DNA of 64,000 bases, taken from assembly GCF_004365635.1 (NCBI RefSeq), contig NZ_SOBH01000004.1, positions 1 to 64,000 on the forward strand, read 5' to 3'. The position numbers and the translations under genes were made by a program. The stretch is from Litoreibacter halocynthiae (GTDB lineage: Bacteria > Pseudomonadota > Alphaproteobacteria > Rhodobacterales > Rhodobacteraceae). How positions within the stretch are numbered: position 1 is the first letter of the stretch; the number at the start of each line of letters is the position of its first letter. The notes beneath the pieces are model-generated. The model ran no database searches. It saw only the letters and a program-made list of their open reading frames with translations, and had not been told where the DNA came from. This document shows positions 1 through 9,581 of this stretch, piece by piece.

Positions 1-309
1 CCGACACTGCATCTCTGCCCTGCCGGTGAAGGGGGTTCTAGGCCCACTCGCACCCGCCCGCAACACCTTTTTTGAAAATTCTAAAAAATTCTCGATAGGT
101 GGCGTAATACATCATTATAAACAACGTCTTATGGCGATTTTCTTTTTGTAAAATTACAGCTGATTTCTGCACCTGCGAAGGTGCCCTCGGGGCAACTTCG
201 GCCCCCTCTTGGTGTTATCCACAACACAACCACAAAATGTGGATTCTTTGAGGCTTAAAACTGGAGACTCAGCTGCGATTCAGTTTTCGACCAGCCAAAT
301 GAGTCGGAA
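1..309. other. Gene-free left edge with AT-rich stretch and DnaA boxes
   Basis: I see no gene here. Positions 66-160 are strongly AT-rich compared with the rest of the window. A perfect match to the E. coli DnaA box, TTATCCACA, lies at 215-223. A 7-of-9 match in the opposite orientation (TGTGGATTC) lies at 238-246, so the two face each other. This could be part of a replication origin, a DnaA-controlled promoter for a gene to the left of the window, or chance. No dnaA, rpsT or gidA gene is visible to support an origin. Confidence 0.4.
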
Positions 310-951
310 TCACGGCATCAGGCGTTTGCCGCGCAAAGCCAACAAACCTGCGATCACACCCAGATACACCAAAGGTTCGGTCTCCCAGACCTTCTGAACC
401 ATGACATAGTGCAAGCCACCCAAAAGAAGTGCCGGGTAAGCAAGCTTGTGTAGACGTTGCCAAGCCACAGGACCCATCCGGCGGATCATCGCATTGTTGG
501 ACGTCACTGCGAGAGGAACCAGCAAGAGGAACCCGACCATTCCGATTGTAATAAACGGACGCTTCAGGATGTCGGCCCAAGCCTCTGCCCAGCGGAACTG
601 GATATCCAGTCCGAGCCAGACACTCAGATGCAAGCAGACATAGAAGAAGGTCAGCAATCCAAGGGGACGGCGAAATTTGATCAGCTTCAACCGGAAGCGA
701 TCCCGCAGCACCGAGATCAACATGGTGGCAATGAAGAACTGTAGTGCCAACTCCCCCAACCAGTGCTCGATCGTGCGGGCGGGGTCGACGCCAAGACTGT
801 TCCCGAACAGGTCAAACGTGCCGGACAACGTCAGACCGATGCCCGCCACGATATAGAGCCCCGGCAATGCACCGAGCAAATAGACCAACCAAGTCGGCAC
901 CAGGCGCAGAACGGCATTGATCCGTTCCGCGGGGGTCAAGGCGTGCGACAT
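310..951 (-). CDS. msrQ: MsrQ, haem-binding membrane subunit of MsrPQ methionine sulfoxide reductase
   Basis: Inner-membrane b-type haem protein that passes electrons from the quinone pool or a cytoplasmic flavin to periplasmic MsrP, which repairs oxidised methionines in envelope proteins. The 213-residue product has about six hydrophobic segments (roughly 20-43, 66-82, 97-116, 132-150, 168-186 and 192-206) and the His residues in helices typical of the ferric-reductase-like family. It starts 9 bases after the stop of msrP, so the two form an operon. The size matches the family. Function is assigned by family and by the msrP neighbour. Confidence 0.93.
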   Translation of the reverse strand: MSHALTPAERINAVLRLVPTWLVYLLGALPGLYIVAGIGLTLSGTFDLFGNSLGVDPARTIEHWLGELALQFFIATMLISVLRDRFRLKLIKFRRPLGLLTFFYVCLHLSVWLGLDIQFRWAEAWADILKRPFITIGMVGFLLLVPLAVTSNNAMIRRMGPVAWQRLHKLAYPALLLGGLHYVMVQKVWETEPLVYLGVIAGLLALRGKRLMP

Positions 952-960
952 CAGGAGGGC

Positions 961-1872
961 TTAGAAGTTTTTGGCAAGGTCCAAGCCCTCGTAGAGGCCA
1001 GCAACTTGATCCGCATACCCATTGAACATCGGCGTCGGGATACGTTTGGCCAGAAGCCCGCCGCCGACACGACGCTCGGATGCCTGCGACCAGCGCGGGT
1101 GATCCACCTCGGGGTTCACGTTGCTATAGAAGCCGTACTCGCTGGCGTTGATCGTGTTCCAGCTGGTTTCGGGCTGTGTGTCGGTCAGCGTGATCTTCAC
1201 GATCGACTTGATAGACTTGAAACCATATTTCCACGGCACCACCAGACGCATGGGCGCGCCGTTCTGGTTCGGGATCGGCTTGCCATAAATGCCCGTCGCC
1301 ATGATGGTCAGCGGGTGCATCGCCTCGTCCAGACGCAGACCTTCGCGGTAGGGCCATGGAACGAAGCGCCGTTTCTGGCCCCACATCTCCTCGGGGCGGA
1401 GCAGGGTTTCAAACGCGACGTATTTGGCACCGCTTTGCACGCCAGCCATGTTCAGCAAATCGGCCAGTTCAAACCCGTTCCACGGGATGACCATCGACCA
1501 TGCCTCGACGCAGCGGAAGCGGTAGATACGTTCCTCCACGGTCATAGCGGCCATGATGTCTTTGAAGGAATATGCGCCGGGCTTGTCGACCAAGCCGTCG
1601 ATTACGACCTCCCACGGATCAGTCGTCAACGCCCCTGCATATTCAGCTGGGTCGGACTTGCCGGTCCCGAACTCGTAGAAGTTGTTGTACTGTGTGATTT
1701 CATCCCACGCGTTGGGCTCTTCGTCAGTCGAGTATTGCGACGCCAGGGCAGGCCCCGCGATGCCCGTGGCGGCCAAGGCCGAGGCGCCAGCCATGAAAGC
1801 CCGCCGGTTCAGGAATACATTTTCGGGAGTGACGTCGTCCCATGTCAGATCAGATTTGAACCGGTTGGCCAT
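961..1872 (-). CDS. msrP: MsrP, periplasmic molybdopterin methionine sulfoxide reductase catalytic subunit
   Basis: Tat-exported molybdoenzyme of the sulfite-oxidase fold that reduces protein-bound methionine sulfoxide in the periplasm, using electrons from MsrQ. The 303-residue product has a twin-arginine signal (R23-R24, RRAFMAG, hydrophobic stretch to about A44). The single Cys expected to ligate the molybdenum is C121, in the segment [10 protein letters not shown]. It is first in an operon with msrQ. The region upstream (1873-2010) shows no clear operator or molybdenum-cofactor riboswitch that I can recognise. Confidence 0.95.
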   Translation of the reverse strand: MANRFKSDLTWDDVTPENVFLNRRAFMAGASALAATGIAGPALASQYSTDEEPNAWDEITQYNNFYEFGTGKSDPAEYAGALTTDPWEVVIDGLVDKPGAYSFKDIMAAMTVEERIYRFRCVEAWSMVIPWNGFELADLLNMAGVQSGAKYVAFETLLRPEEMWGQKRRFVPWPYREGLRLDEAMHPLTIMATGIYGKPIPNQNGAPMRLVVPWKYGFKSIKSIVKITLTDTQPETSWNTINASEYGFYSNVNPEVDHPRWSQASERRVGGGLLAKRIPTPMFNGYADQVAGLYEGLDLAKNF

Positions 1873-2010
1873 AATATAGAGTCCTCGCTATTGCGTGTTC
1901 CCTTATGACTTACGCGCCCCGAGGCACAAAACCAAATGAGGCCTGCTCACGAAACTGTGGGGATGGTGTCATCGTCGCGTGAGCTGCTTCATCCCGCCTG
2001 CGCTAAATTT

Positions 2011-2640
2011 TCAATAAAGTCGGGTCTTCTCGTCAGTTGAATGATCATCTTGCACGTCGCCCAAGGTTTGTTCCCGCTCGACGGTTGCAAGAACCCACTC
2101 CGCCAGTGTGGGGGCAGTTTTTCGTGCTGGCCAGCTGTCCGGGTACCAAAGTCGGGACCGAATTAACGATTTGGAGCAATGCATAAACGCCTCCTGAACC
2201 TCCACAACCATGGCCAGCAATGGCTCTTTGCCATTAATCGCGTGACGTTTGCTAATCGCACGGTCCTTTACGATCCGTGCTTTGCCTGCAACGCGGAGAG
2301 TGTCGCCATGACCCGGCACAATGAACAAAATAGCTACATTGGGATCTTCAAGAATGTTCTTGAAGCCATCGACTCGGTGATTGCCCAATCTATCAGGAAT
2401 TATCAGCGTTCTATTATCAAAAACCTCGACAAAACCAGCGGGATCTCCCTTCGGCGACACATCAATCAGACCCTTTGAAGATTTAGTGGCCACAACAATG
2501 AAGGGTGCGATGGCAATGAACTTACAAGCGACATCGTTAAGCTGATCTGTGACTTTGAGAAACGTGTTGGTAAAGCCTTCGGTCGGCATCAATTCGCGTA
2601 ACCGAGATACACTCGTAATTTCTTCGTCCACCTTTAGCAT
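2011..2640 (-). CDS. Pyridoxamine 5'-phosphate oxidase-like (PPOX) flavin-binding family protein
   Basis: Predicted cytoplasmic protein of 209 residues with the split-barrel flavin-binding PPOX fold. The strands around FIVVATKSSKGLIDVSPKGD and the GHGDTLRVAGKARIV segment are typical of family members annotated only as pyridoxamine 5'-phosphate oxidase family. It is unlikely to be the vitamin B6 enzyme PdxH, because the substrate-binding C-terminus does not match. I chose the ATG at 2640 because AAAGGA lies about 7 bases upstream. The in-frame ATG at 2673 has no comparable site. By eye its GC is lower than that of its neighbours, which may mean acquisition. The substrate is unknown. Confidence 0.75.
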   Translation of the reverse strand: MLKVDEEITSVSRLRELMPTEGFTNTFLKVTDQLNDVACKFIAIAPFIVVATKSSKGLIDVSPKGDPAGFVEVFDNRTLIIPDRLGNHRVDGFKNILEDPNVAILFIVPGHGDTLRVAGKARIVKDRAISKRHAINGKEPLLAMVVEVQEAFMHCSKSLIRSRLWYPDSWPARKTAPTLAEWVLATVEREQTLGDVQDDHSTDEKTRLY

Positions 2641-2772
2641 CGGAACATCCTTTTCAAGGTGACCGCCATTCATTGCCAGCCAGCAAATCTACTATAGCAG
2701 GTACTGAAGGAATCTCAGGGGATTAGTAGCAAGGTATGAATCGGCAAGGTACGACCAGAGCAAAAAAGGGTC

Positions 2773-4260
2773 CTACCCCGCGTCCTTCACTGGATACAAC
2801 ACATCCATCGGCACCGATTTCCCCGTGTCCTGCACAAGCCGCACATGTTCGCGCCGCATCTGGCGCGGCTCGGGTACACCGACGGAGTGGGCGATCAGCT
2901 CCACCTCTTTCACGATACCTTTGGCGTAGCGCGCGACCTTCTTGTACTTGTCTTCCGGCACCAATCCTTGCTGGAACCTCGGGTCATGCGTGGTGATGCC
3001 TGTCGGGCAGGTGTTCTTGTTGCACTTCATGGCCTGAATGCAGCCAAGGCTAAACATGAAGCCCCGTGCAGAGGTTACAAAGTCCGCCCCGGCAGCCAGC
3101 GCCCAAGCCACATCACCTGGCACCATCAGCTTGCCTGAGGCAATCAGCCGTATCCGGTCTTTCAACCCGTATTCCCGCAGCAGGTTCGCGACTTCTGGCA
3201 ACGCTTCCTTGATCGTCACCCCGACAAGATCCATCAGCGGAAGGGGGGCCGCTCCGGTTCCGCCTTCTCCGCCGTCGATGGTAATAAAGTCAGGGGCCTC
3301 GTCGCGTTGCAGCACCAGATCAAAGAGGTCGCGGAAAGGGGTCTCCGATCCAAAAACCGTTTTTATCCCTGTCGGCTTGCCTGTCACTTCGCGCACATGG
3401 GCAATCATGTCCAACAGCTCAGCGACGTTGGAAATCTCGACATGGCGGTTCGGTGAAATGCTGTCTTGCCCCTCGTCGATCCCGCGAATGGCGGCGATTT
3501 CGGCCGTGACCTTGGCACCGGGCAGGATGCCGCCCTTGCCAGGCTTTGCCCCTTGCGCCAACTTGATCTCGAACATCTTCACTTCGGGATGTGCTGCAAC
3601 TTCACGCAGCTTGTCGTCATTGAGCGATCCATCTTTGTTGCGCACGCCATATTTGGCAGTGCCAATCTGGAACACGATGTCCGCGCCACCCTCCAGATGA
3701 TAGGGGCTGAGCCCCCCCTCACCCGTGTTCATCCAGATACCTGCTTCCTTGGCCCCGCGTGAAAGGGCAGTCACCGCAGGTTTCGAAATCGCACCAAAGG
3801 ACATGCCCGACAGGTTGAAGAACGATTTGGCCTCGAAGGGATGTCTTGCTGTGCTGCCAATTACCAAAGGCTCCGAGGATGCAAACTGATCGTCCAACGG
3901 AGGAAACGCGGCATTCACAAAAAGCGGTGTCCCCACCACTGACAGATTGCGGGTCGATCCGAACGCGACTGTATTTCCCTCTCCACTGGTTGAACGGGAT
4001 ATCCAGTCCCGCTGCGCCCTGTTGAACGGTAGTTCCTCACGATCCATCGCGAAAAAATACTGACGGAAGAACTCGCCAAGCTCGGTAAAAATGTGTCGAA
4101 ACCGTCCGATGACAGGATAATTGCGCCGAATGGCGTCGCTCGTTTGGGACCGGTCGATGGCAAACAGAACCATCGCCAACAGCACCGCGATGCCGATGAC
4201 ACCTGCGAAGGCCAATGCCATCACCTCGATCACCCAGCCCGCCCAATCAAACATCCACAT
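2773..4260 (-). CDS. Membrane-anchored FMN-binding glutamate synthase family protein
   Basis: A 495-residue protein with one or two N-terminal hydrophobic helices, then the FMN and 3Fe-4S domain of the large glutamate synthase subunit. Visible signatures are the glycine-rich IDGGEGGTGAAPLPL stretch, the KPGKGGILPG loop and the cysteine cluster in CIQAMKCNKNTCPTG. The glutaminase domain is absent, so it is not a stand-alone glutamate synthase and the reaction is unknown. The frame stays open to 4482, but I prefer the ATG at 4260 (GGGA about 8 bases upstream; a second ATG at 4254 is close by), which puts the start just before the membrane helix. The N-terminal extension would be unusual for the family. 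Confidence 0.75.
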   Translation of the reverse strand: MWMFDWAGWVIEVMALAFAGVIGIAVLLAMVLFAIDRSQTSDAIRRNYPVIGRFRHIFTELGEFFRQYFFAMDREELPFNRAQRDWISRSTSGEGNTVAFGSTRNLSVVGTPLFVNAAFPPLDDQFASSEPLVIGSTARHPFEAKSFFNLSGMSFGAISKPAVTALSRGAKEAGIWMNTGEGGLSPYHLEGGADIVFQIGTAKYGVRNKDGSLNDDKLREVAAHPEVKMFEIKLAQGAKPGKGGILPGAKVTAEIAAIRGIDEGQDSISPNRHVEISNVAELLDMIAHVREVTGKPTGIKTVFGSETPFRDLFDLVLQRDEAPDFITIDGGEGGTGAAPLPLMDLVGVTIKEALPEVANLLREYGLKDRIRLIASGKLMVPGDVAWALAAGADFVTSARGFMFSLGCIQAMKCNKNTCPTGITTHDPRFQQGLVPEDKYKKVARYAKGIVKEVELIAHSVGVPEPRQMRREHVRLVQDTGKSVPMDVLYPVKDAG

Positions 4261-4519
4261 TCCGGTTCCCCATTTTATGTTTTGCGTACTGTCGGATGCG
4301 CCAGCAGAACACGCAAGTGAATGCTCAAAAAGCCACGCTGCGATCACGGGCGATAACAAGAATGTCATTGGAAAGCTGGAAAACCGGTTGCTTAGGCCAA
4401 GCTCGAGTTTGGTCAAGAATGAAAAAGTGCGGATCGGCGGCATCCTGCCGTGGGGTTTGTGCGTATCGGTTCCGATGCTCAATCACGAGCGTCTTTTGAA
4501 ATGAACAGGAGACCACGAT

Positions 4520-5002
4520 ATGATCCGCAGAACTTTTATCGCCCTGACCGCCGCCGCAGCCCTGACGGCACCAGCCTTCGCAGATGGCCACTCCAAAGAC
4601 ATCGTCGATACAGCCGTTGCCGCAGGCAGCTTCGGTACCCTTGTCGCAGCTGTGCAGGCGGCGGGCTTGGTTGACACCCTGAAGGGTGAAGGCCCGTTCA
4701 CCGTCTTCGCCCCCACGGACGAAGCGTTTGCTGCCCTGCCCGAAGGCACGGTCGAAACTCTGCTCAAGCCGGAGAACAAGGATCAGCTAACCGCGATCCT
4801 TACCTATCACGTCGTGGCTGGCAAAGTGATGTCGGGCGATCTGACCGACGGCATGACGGCTGCAACAGTCCAAGGTGGCGAAGTGACAATCAAAACCGAA
4901 GGTGGTGTGATGGTAAACGATGCCAACGTAACCGCCGCCGACATTGAGGCCTCCAATGGCGTCATCCACGTCATCGACAAGGTCATCATGCCCGCAAGCT
5001 AA
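4520..5002 (+). CDS. Secreted fasciclin (FAS1) domain protein
   Basis: A 160-residue protein with a signal peptide (residues 1-22, ending AFA-DG) and one FAS1 domain. The two conserved FAS1 blocks are visible: [15 protein letters not shown] at about residue 57 and the HVIDKVIMP ending. FAS1 proteins are exported adhesion or surface proteins; the bacterial role is usually unknown. It has AGGAG about 8 bases before the ATG. It is divergent from the glutamate-synthase-domain gene and is followed by a strong bidirectional terminator shared with clpB. Confidence 0.88.
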   Translation: MIRRTFIALTAAAALTAPAFADGHSKDIVDTAVAAGSFGTLVAAVQAAGLVDTLKGEGPFTVFAPTDEAFAALPEGTVETLLKPENKDQLTAILTYHVVAGKVMSGDLTDGMTAATVQGGEVTIKTEGGVMVNDANVTAADIEASNGVIHVIDKVIMPAS

Positions 5003-5022
5003 CGGGCCAAACCTGAATAAGG

Positions 5023-5046
5023 AAAGGGCGCCCGAAGGCGCCCTTT
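5023..5046. terminator. Bidirectional intrinsic terminator between fasciclin gene and clpB
   Basis: A perfect 10-base-pair stem, AAAGGGCGCC and GGCGCCCTTT, around a CGAA tetraloop. The A and T runs at the two ends let it work in both directions, which fits the convergent genes ending at 5002 and 5053. Confidence 0.9.
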
Positions 5047-5052
5047 CTTACT

Positions 5053-7668
5053 TTAGTGAACCACCGCGTCGTCCGGCTTCGGCCTGTTGGACGCGCTAAT
5101 GCGCCCCCCAACCAGCAATCCGTCCGGCCCTGCGCTCACTTCGACGGTCGAGCCATCAAGCACCTCGCCGGCCAAGATCATCTCGGCCAACGGATCTTGA
5201 AGCGCACGCTGAATGGCGCGCTTCAAAGGCCGTGCCCCAAACACTGGGTCGTAGCCTTCGTCGGCCAGCCATTGCTTGGCCTCCTCGTCCAGCGCCAAAG
5301 TGATCTTGCGACCAGCAAGGCGTTTTTCCAAACGCGCCATCTGGATGTCCACAATCGCGTTCATGTCGTCGCGGGCAAGGCGGTCGAAGATAATCGTCTC
5401 GTCCAGACGGTTCAGGAACTCGGGTCGGAAATGCGCCCGCACCGCGTCCATTACGTCACGCTTGGCAGCCGCAGCGTCCGCGCCTTCAGGAAGCTGGCTC
5501 AACGCCTGCGCCCCAAGGTTCGAGGTCAGGATGATCAGCGTCTGCTTGAAGTCCACGGTGCGGCCTTGGCCGTCTGTCAGAACCCCGTCATCCAGCACCT
5601 GCAACAGCACGTTGAACACGTCAGGGTGTGCCTTTTCGACTTCGTCGAACAACACAACCTGATAAGGTCTGCGCCGCACGGCCTCGGTCAAAACGCCGCC
5701 TTCGTCATAGCCGACATAGCCCGGAGGGGCACCGATCAGACGTGACACCGCGTGCTTCTCCATAAACTCCGACATATCGATACGCACCATCGCGCTGTCA
5801 TCGTCGAACAGGTACTCCGCCACAGCTTTGGTCAGTTCGGTTTTACCCACGCCTGTTGGCCCGAGGAACAAGAACGAGCCAAGTGGCCGGTTTTCGTCGT
5901 TCAGCCCGGCACGCGCACGGCGCACCGCGTTCGACACTGCTTGCACCGGAAGACGCTGCCCGATCACACGACGACCCAGCTCTTCTTCCATTTTCAGCAG
6001 CTTCTCACGCTCGCCTTCCAGCATCTTGGAGGTCGGAATACCGGTCCAGCGCTCAACGACGCTGGCGATCTGCTCAGGGCGCACGGCCTCCTCGACCATC
6101 TGCGTCTCTTCGCGGCTTTCAGCCTCTGCCAACGCCTTCTCCAGATCAGGGATCACGCCGTAAGACAGCTCCCCCGCTTTGGCGAGGTTGCCTTCGCGTT
6201 TGGCGATATCCAACTCGGCCCGCGCACGGTCCAGCTTCTCTTTCAAATCACGCGCGCCTTCGAGTTTGTCACGCTCTGCCTGCCAAGCAGCGGTCATTTC
6301 GCTGGAGCGTTCCTGCAAGTCGGAAAGTTCCTTCTGCAAGGTCGTCAAGCGATCTACCGAAGCCGCATCATCCTCTTTCTCCAGCGCAGCTGCTTCGATT
6401 TGCAGTTGCAGGATCTGGCGATCCAATGCGTCCAACTCTTCCGGCTTGCTGTCGACTTCCATGCGCAACCGCGACGCGGCTTCGTCTACAAGGTCGATGG
6501 CTTTATCCGGCAGGAAACGATCGGTGATATACCGGTGCGAAAGCTCCGCAGCCGCGACCAGCGCGCTGTCGGAAATCCGTACACCGTGGTGCAGCTCGTA
6601 CTTTTCCTTGATGCCACGCAGGATCGAGACCGTGTCTTCCACGGTCGGCTCTGCAACCATGACCGGCTGGAAACGCCGCGCCAAAGCCGCGTCTTTTTCA
6701 ACGTGCTTGCGGTATTCGTCCAAAGTCGTGGCACCAACGCAGTGCAACTCACCCCGCGCCAAAGCAGGTTTCAGCAAGTTGGAGGCGTCCATAGACCCCT
6801 CGCTCGCGCCCGCGCCGACCAGCGTGTGCATCTCGTCGATGAACAGAATGATCTCCCCCGCAGCGGTGGTAACCTCTGACAGGATCGCTTTCAGACGTTC
6901 CTCGAACTCGCCGCGATACTTCGCGCCTGCAATCAGCGCACCCATGTCCAAAGACATCAGCTGCTTGTTGCGCAGGGATTCCGGCACGTCACCATCAACG
7001 ATGCGCAGGGCAAGACCCTCGGCAATCGCGGTTTTACCCACGCCAGGTTCCCCGATCAGAACGGGGTTGTTCTTCGTGCGGCGCGACAGAACCTGCATCG
7101 TACGGCGGATTTCTTCGTCACGACCAATAATCGGGTCAATCTTACCCTCGCGTGCAGCTTCGGTAAGGTCACGCGCATATTTCTTCAGCGCGTCGTAACC
7201 TTCTTCGGCATTGGCACTGTCAGCGGTGCGCCCCTTGCGAACGTCGTTAATCGCGGAGTTCAGCTTCTGCGCTGATACGGCACCCGCGTCCAACGCATCC
7301 TTCGCGGGGCTTTTCACCATCGCTAGGGCGCATAGCATCCGCTCGACAGGCACGAAGCTGTCTCCAGCTTTCTTCGCCAGCTTCTCGGCTTCGTCCAGCA
7401 CTTTGCCAGTTTGGCTGTCCATATAGACCTGCCCGCCAGAGCCGGTCACTTTCGGGATTTTCCCCATCGCTAGTTCCACGGCCTCTTTCACGCGCGCAGG
7501 TGCGCCACCAGCGGCAGAAATCAGGTTGGAGGCAAGCCCTTGCTCGTCATCCATAATCGCCTTGAGGAGGTGTTCGGGGGCAAGGCGCTGGTGATCCTCG
7601 CGCATTGCGATCGTTTGCGCGGCCTGGATGAATCCGCGGGCGCGCTCTGTGAATTTTTCCAAATCCAT
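5053..7668 (-). CDS. clpB: ClpB disaggregating AAA+ chaperone
   Basis: Hexameric cytosolic ATPase that, with DnaK, pulls proteins out of aggregates after heat shock. The 871-residue product has the N-domain, a first AAA+ module (Walker [10 protein letters not shown]), the coiled-coil middle domain, and a second AAA+ module (Walker [10 protein letters not shown], then the pore and sensor motifs). The open frame continues upstream to 7788. I chose the ATG at 7668 because AAAGGA lies about 8 bases before it, the resulting N-terminus ([12 protein letters not shown]) matches ClpB, and the longer frame would run through the heat-shock promoter. Confidence 0.97.
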   Translation of the reverse strand: MDLEKFTERARGFIQAAQTIAMREDHQRLAPEHLLKAIMDDEQGLASNLISAAGGAPARVKEAVELAMGKIPKVTGSGGQVYMDSQTGKVLDEAEKLAKKAGDSFVPVERMLCALAMVKSPAKDALDAGAVSAQKLNSAINDVRKGRTADSANAEEGYDALKKYARDLTEAAREGKIDPIIGRDEEIRRTMQVLSRRTKNNPVLIGEPGVGKTAIAEGLALRIVDGDVPESLRNKQLMSLDMGALIAGAKYRGEFEERLKAILSEVTTAAGEIILFIDEMHTLVGAGASEGSMDASNLLKPALARGELHCVGATTLDEYRKHVEKDAALARRFQPVMVAEPTVEDTVSILRGIKEKYELHHGVRISDSALVAAAELSHRYITDRFLPDKAIDLVDEAASRLRMEVDSKPEELDALDRQILQLQIEAAALEKEDDAASVDRLTTLQKELSDLQERSSEMTAAWQAERDKLEGARDLKEKLDRARAELDIAKREGNLAKAGELSYGVIPDLEKALAEAESREETQMVEEAVRPEQIASVVERWTGIPTSKMLEGEREKLLKMEEELGRRVIGQRLPVQAVSNAVRRARAGLNDENRPLGSFLFLGPTGVGKTELTKAVAEYLFDDDSAMVRIDMSEFMEKHAVSRLIGAPPGYVGYDEGGVLTEAVRRRPYQVVLFDEVEKAHPDVFNVLLQVLDDGVLTDGQGRTVDFKQTLIILTSNLGAQALSQLPEGADAAAAKRDVMDAVRAHFRPEFLNRLDETIIFDRLARDDMNAIVDIQMARLEKRLAGRKITLALDEEAKQWLADEGYDPVFGARPLKRAIQRALQDPLAEMILAGEVLDGSTVEVSAGPDGLLVGGRISASNRPKPDDAVVH

Positions 7669-7747
7669 TGGGTACGTTCCTTTCATTAAGCCTTTGTCGA
7701 ATTGTAGCCCGCCAGGCGGCACTGTGCTTTGACAAATCTCAAATCCT

Positions 7748-7776
7748 AAATGGGGAGTAGCCTCCATCCGCTCAAG
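7748..7776 (-). promoter_or_regulatory. RpoH (sigma-32) heat-shock promoter of clpB
   Basis: On the minus strand CTTGAG at 7776-7771 is followed after 15 bases by CCCCATTT at 7755-7748. This nearly matches the sigma-32 consensus (CTTGAA, 13-15 bases, CCCCATNT). It is about 80 bases before the chosen clpB start. Confidence 0.85.
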
Positions 7777-7888
7777 GGGTGTGATCACAAAATTTCGACG
7801 TTACAAGGATTCACTACGTTGTTACCGGCCTTAAGTGGCGACGGAACCTTTTCAATCCTAAGTTGTTAATAGTGAAAAGGAGGTAACT

Positions 7889-8203
7889 ATGAGCAGTTAT
7901 CAAACAGAAGTGCAAAACTTGAATTACAACGCCGCAACGCGGTGTTTCGAGGCCTTGGTTGTGTTTCACGAGGGGCACGAGACCCGTAAGGTTCCGATCT
8001 CCGCTCCTTTGCCGATCGCGACAGATTTCGAGGCGGTTTCAACCGTTTTGGTCGCACGCGCCAAAGCGCATCGCGCGAGGGGCCGTGCGAAATTGATGTC
8101 GCGCTCACCCACTCAAAAAGCTGGTCGCCTCATCCACATCAACGACATGATCCGCCAACTCAAGGATACCATGGGTCTTAACAATATGCAGACCGCCGCT
8201 TGA
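7889..8203 (+). CDS. Small conserved-looking protein of unknown function upstream of pyrF
   Basis: I do not recognise this 104-residue protein. It is soluble, with no signal peptide or membrane helix. It has a basic middle (ARAKAHRARGRAK, about residues 56-68) and a C-terminal stretch that could be helical. A very strong ribosome-binding site (AGGAGG, 5 bases before the ATG) and good codon use argue that it is a real, well-expressed gene. It is 57 bases upstream of pyrF on the same strand and may be cotranscribed. No function can be inferred. Confidence 0.75.
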   Translation: MSSYQTEVQNLNYNAATRCFEALVVFHEGHETRKVPISAPLPIATDFEAVSTVLVARAKAHRARGRAKLMSRSPTQKAGRLIHINDMIRQLKDTMGLNNMQTAA

Positions 8204-8260
8204 CGACACGACGTCAGACGGGCAGCTAGGGCAAAATCCTAGCTGCAAAGGCCTGCTCCC

Positions 8261-8950
8261 ATGTCCGATGACCGTCTGATCGTTGCAATTGACCTCCCCA
8301 ATGCCCTCGCTGGGCTGGATTTAAGCCAGCGCCTCGGCGATAGCGTAAATTTCTACAAAATCGGCCTCGGGATGCTGACCGGTGGTGGCCTTGCTCTCGC
8401 CAACGAGCTCAAGGACGAGCACGGCAAGCGCATTTTCCTCGACATGAAGCTGTTCGACATCGGGGCAACCGTCGAAGCAGCCGTCCGTGGCCTTGCACAG
8501 TTCGACCATGATTTCCTAACCGTCCATGGCGACCCCCATGTGGTGCGCGCCGCCAAGGAAGGTGCGTCGGGAACCAACATGAAAATCCTTGGCGTAACGG
8601 TTCTTACGTCGCTCGATCGCGCCGATCTGGATGATGGCTGTATCAAAGCTGGCGACATTCACGAAATTACGCTCGAACGTGCTGCAAAAGCCCTAGAGGC
8701 TGGGGCCGACGGCGTCATCGCCTCCCCGCAAGAAGCTGCGATGATCCGCGCCCTCCCCGAGGCCAAGGGCCGTTTGATCGTCACCCCCGGCGTGCGCCCG
8801 TCCGGTTCGGCACTTGGCGATCAAAAACGCGTTGCGACTCCAGCCAAAGCTATCAGCGACGGGGCCGACCACATCGTGGTAGGCCGCCCGATCTGGCAAG
8901 CAGAAAACGCGCGCGAAGCAGCCCAAGCGATCCTAGACGAATTGCCATAA
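8261..8950 (+). CDS. pyrF: Orotidine 5'-phosphate decarboxylase
   Basis: Last step of de novo UMP synthesis, decarboxylation of OMP to UMP in the cytoplasm. The 229-residue TIM-barrel protein has the class I signature with D61-x-K63-x-x-D66 (the catalytic Lys/Asp array) and a phosphate-binding end near IVVGRPIW. The length is normal for bacterial PyrF. A terminator follows directly after the stop. Confidence 0.96.
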   Translation: MSDDRLIVAIDLPNALAGLDLSQRLGDSVNFYKIGLGMLTGGGLALANELKDEHGKRIFLDMKLFDIGATVEAAVRGLAQFDHDFLTVHGDPHVVRAAKEGASGTNMKILGVTVLTSLDRADLDDGCIKAGDIHEITLERAAKALEAGADGVIASPQEAAMIRALPEAKGRLIVTPGVRPSGSALGDQKRVATPAKAISDGADHIVVGRPIWQAENAREAAQAILDELP

Positions 8951-8987
8951 AAAAACGAGCCCCTCGGTTAAGAGGAGCCCGTTTTTT
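8949..8987 (+). terminator. Intrinsic terminator after pyrF
   Basis: A long inverted repeat. AAAAAACGAGCCCCTC pairs, with two mismatches, with GAGGAGCCCGTTTTTT, and the hairpin ends in a run of six T. The A run on the other side may also let it stop transcription of the minus-strand gene ending at 9012. Confidence 0.85.
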
Positions 8988-9011
8988 GGTCTCGGGAGGA
9001 GATCTGTTGGA

Positions 9012-9302
9012 TTAGTTGAGCGCTGTACGCTCAGCGGCAGAGTCGTTGCCAAGTGCGAAGAAAGCTTGCACGTCGCGGCTTACATCAGCGCCACCGATCA
9101 TTGCGTTCATTTCAGCTGCGGATTCATTGGCAGAGATGCCAACTTTCAGCGCTTTCGCTACGTTGCCTGTCGATGTTTCGCTCACGGTCAGTTCAGCGGC
9201 AGAGTCGTTGCCCATGGCGAAGAAGGCTTGCGGGTTGCTCACGTCTGCAAAAGCAGGTGCGGTTGCGGTCAGGGCGATAACAGTTGCGATAATGGTTTTC
9301 AT
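9012..9302 (-). CDS. Secreted small protein with repeated FFAxGNDSAAE motif
   Basis: I do not recognise the family. The 96-residue product has a signal peptide (MKTIIATVIALTATAPAFA, cleavage near residue 19). The mature protein of about 77 residues carries a near-identical 14-residue repeat at 25-38 and 79-92 (QAFFAMGNDSAAEL and QAFFALGNDSAAER). A degenerate third core (NESAAEM) lies at 59-65. The mature protein has no Cys and no membrane helix. The ATG at 9302 has GGAG about 9 bases upstream; the frame stays open to 9464 but that extension looks non-coding. It is probably periplasmic or extracellular. Confidence 0.8.
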   Translation of the reverse strand: MKTIIATVIALTATAPAFADVSNPQAFFAMGNDSAAELTVSETSTGNVAKALKVGISANESAAEMNAMIGGADVSRDVQAFFALGNDSAAERTALN

Positions 9303-9581
9303 TTTAAGTACTCCGGTTTCGATTTTAAGGTTCAGCGTTGTTGCTGTTGATGAACCTAATTTGGAGCTTTCCGCGCTCACGCTCAATGAACAGGTTCGTG
9401 AGAATTGCGCACGATTGGTGCGCAGGTGAACAGACTTGGTGCAAGGTTGAGCAGCGGATAACAAGCCCGTTAGAACTGATCAATTCGCAAAATTATTTGA
9501 AACTATTCGGCGGCTAGATACGTGAAGGCCCGCACCAAAGGCACGGGCACATGATCTTTTTTACGCGGTCGGGAAAAGGAA

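Noticed and set aside
763-1908. A 381-codon plus-strand frame across msrP and msrQ
   Set aside because: It lies antisense to a Tat-exported molybdoenzyme with all its motifs. There is no ribosome-binding site and the product has no domain.
1873-2010. Molybdenum-cofactor riboswitch upstream of msrP
   Set aside because: I could not find the conserved paired segments of that riboswitch. The gap is short and has no clear stem series.
5752-6879. Long plus-strand frames inside clpB
   Set aside because: Antisense frames in a conserved chaperone gene. Several compete in different frames, as expected for shadows.
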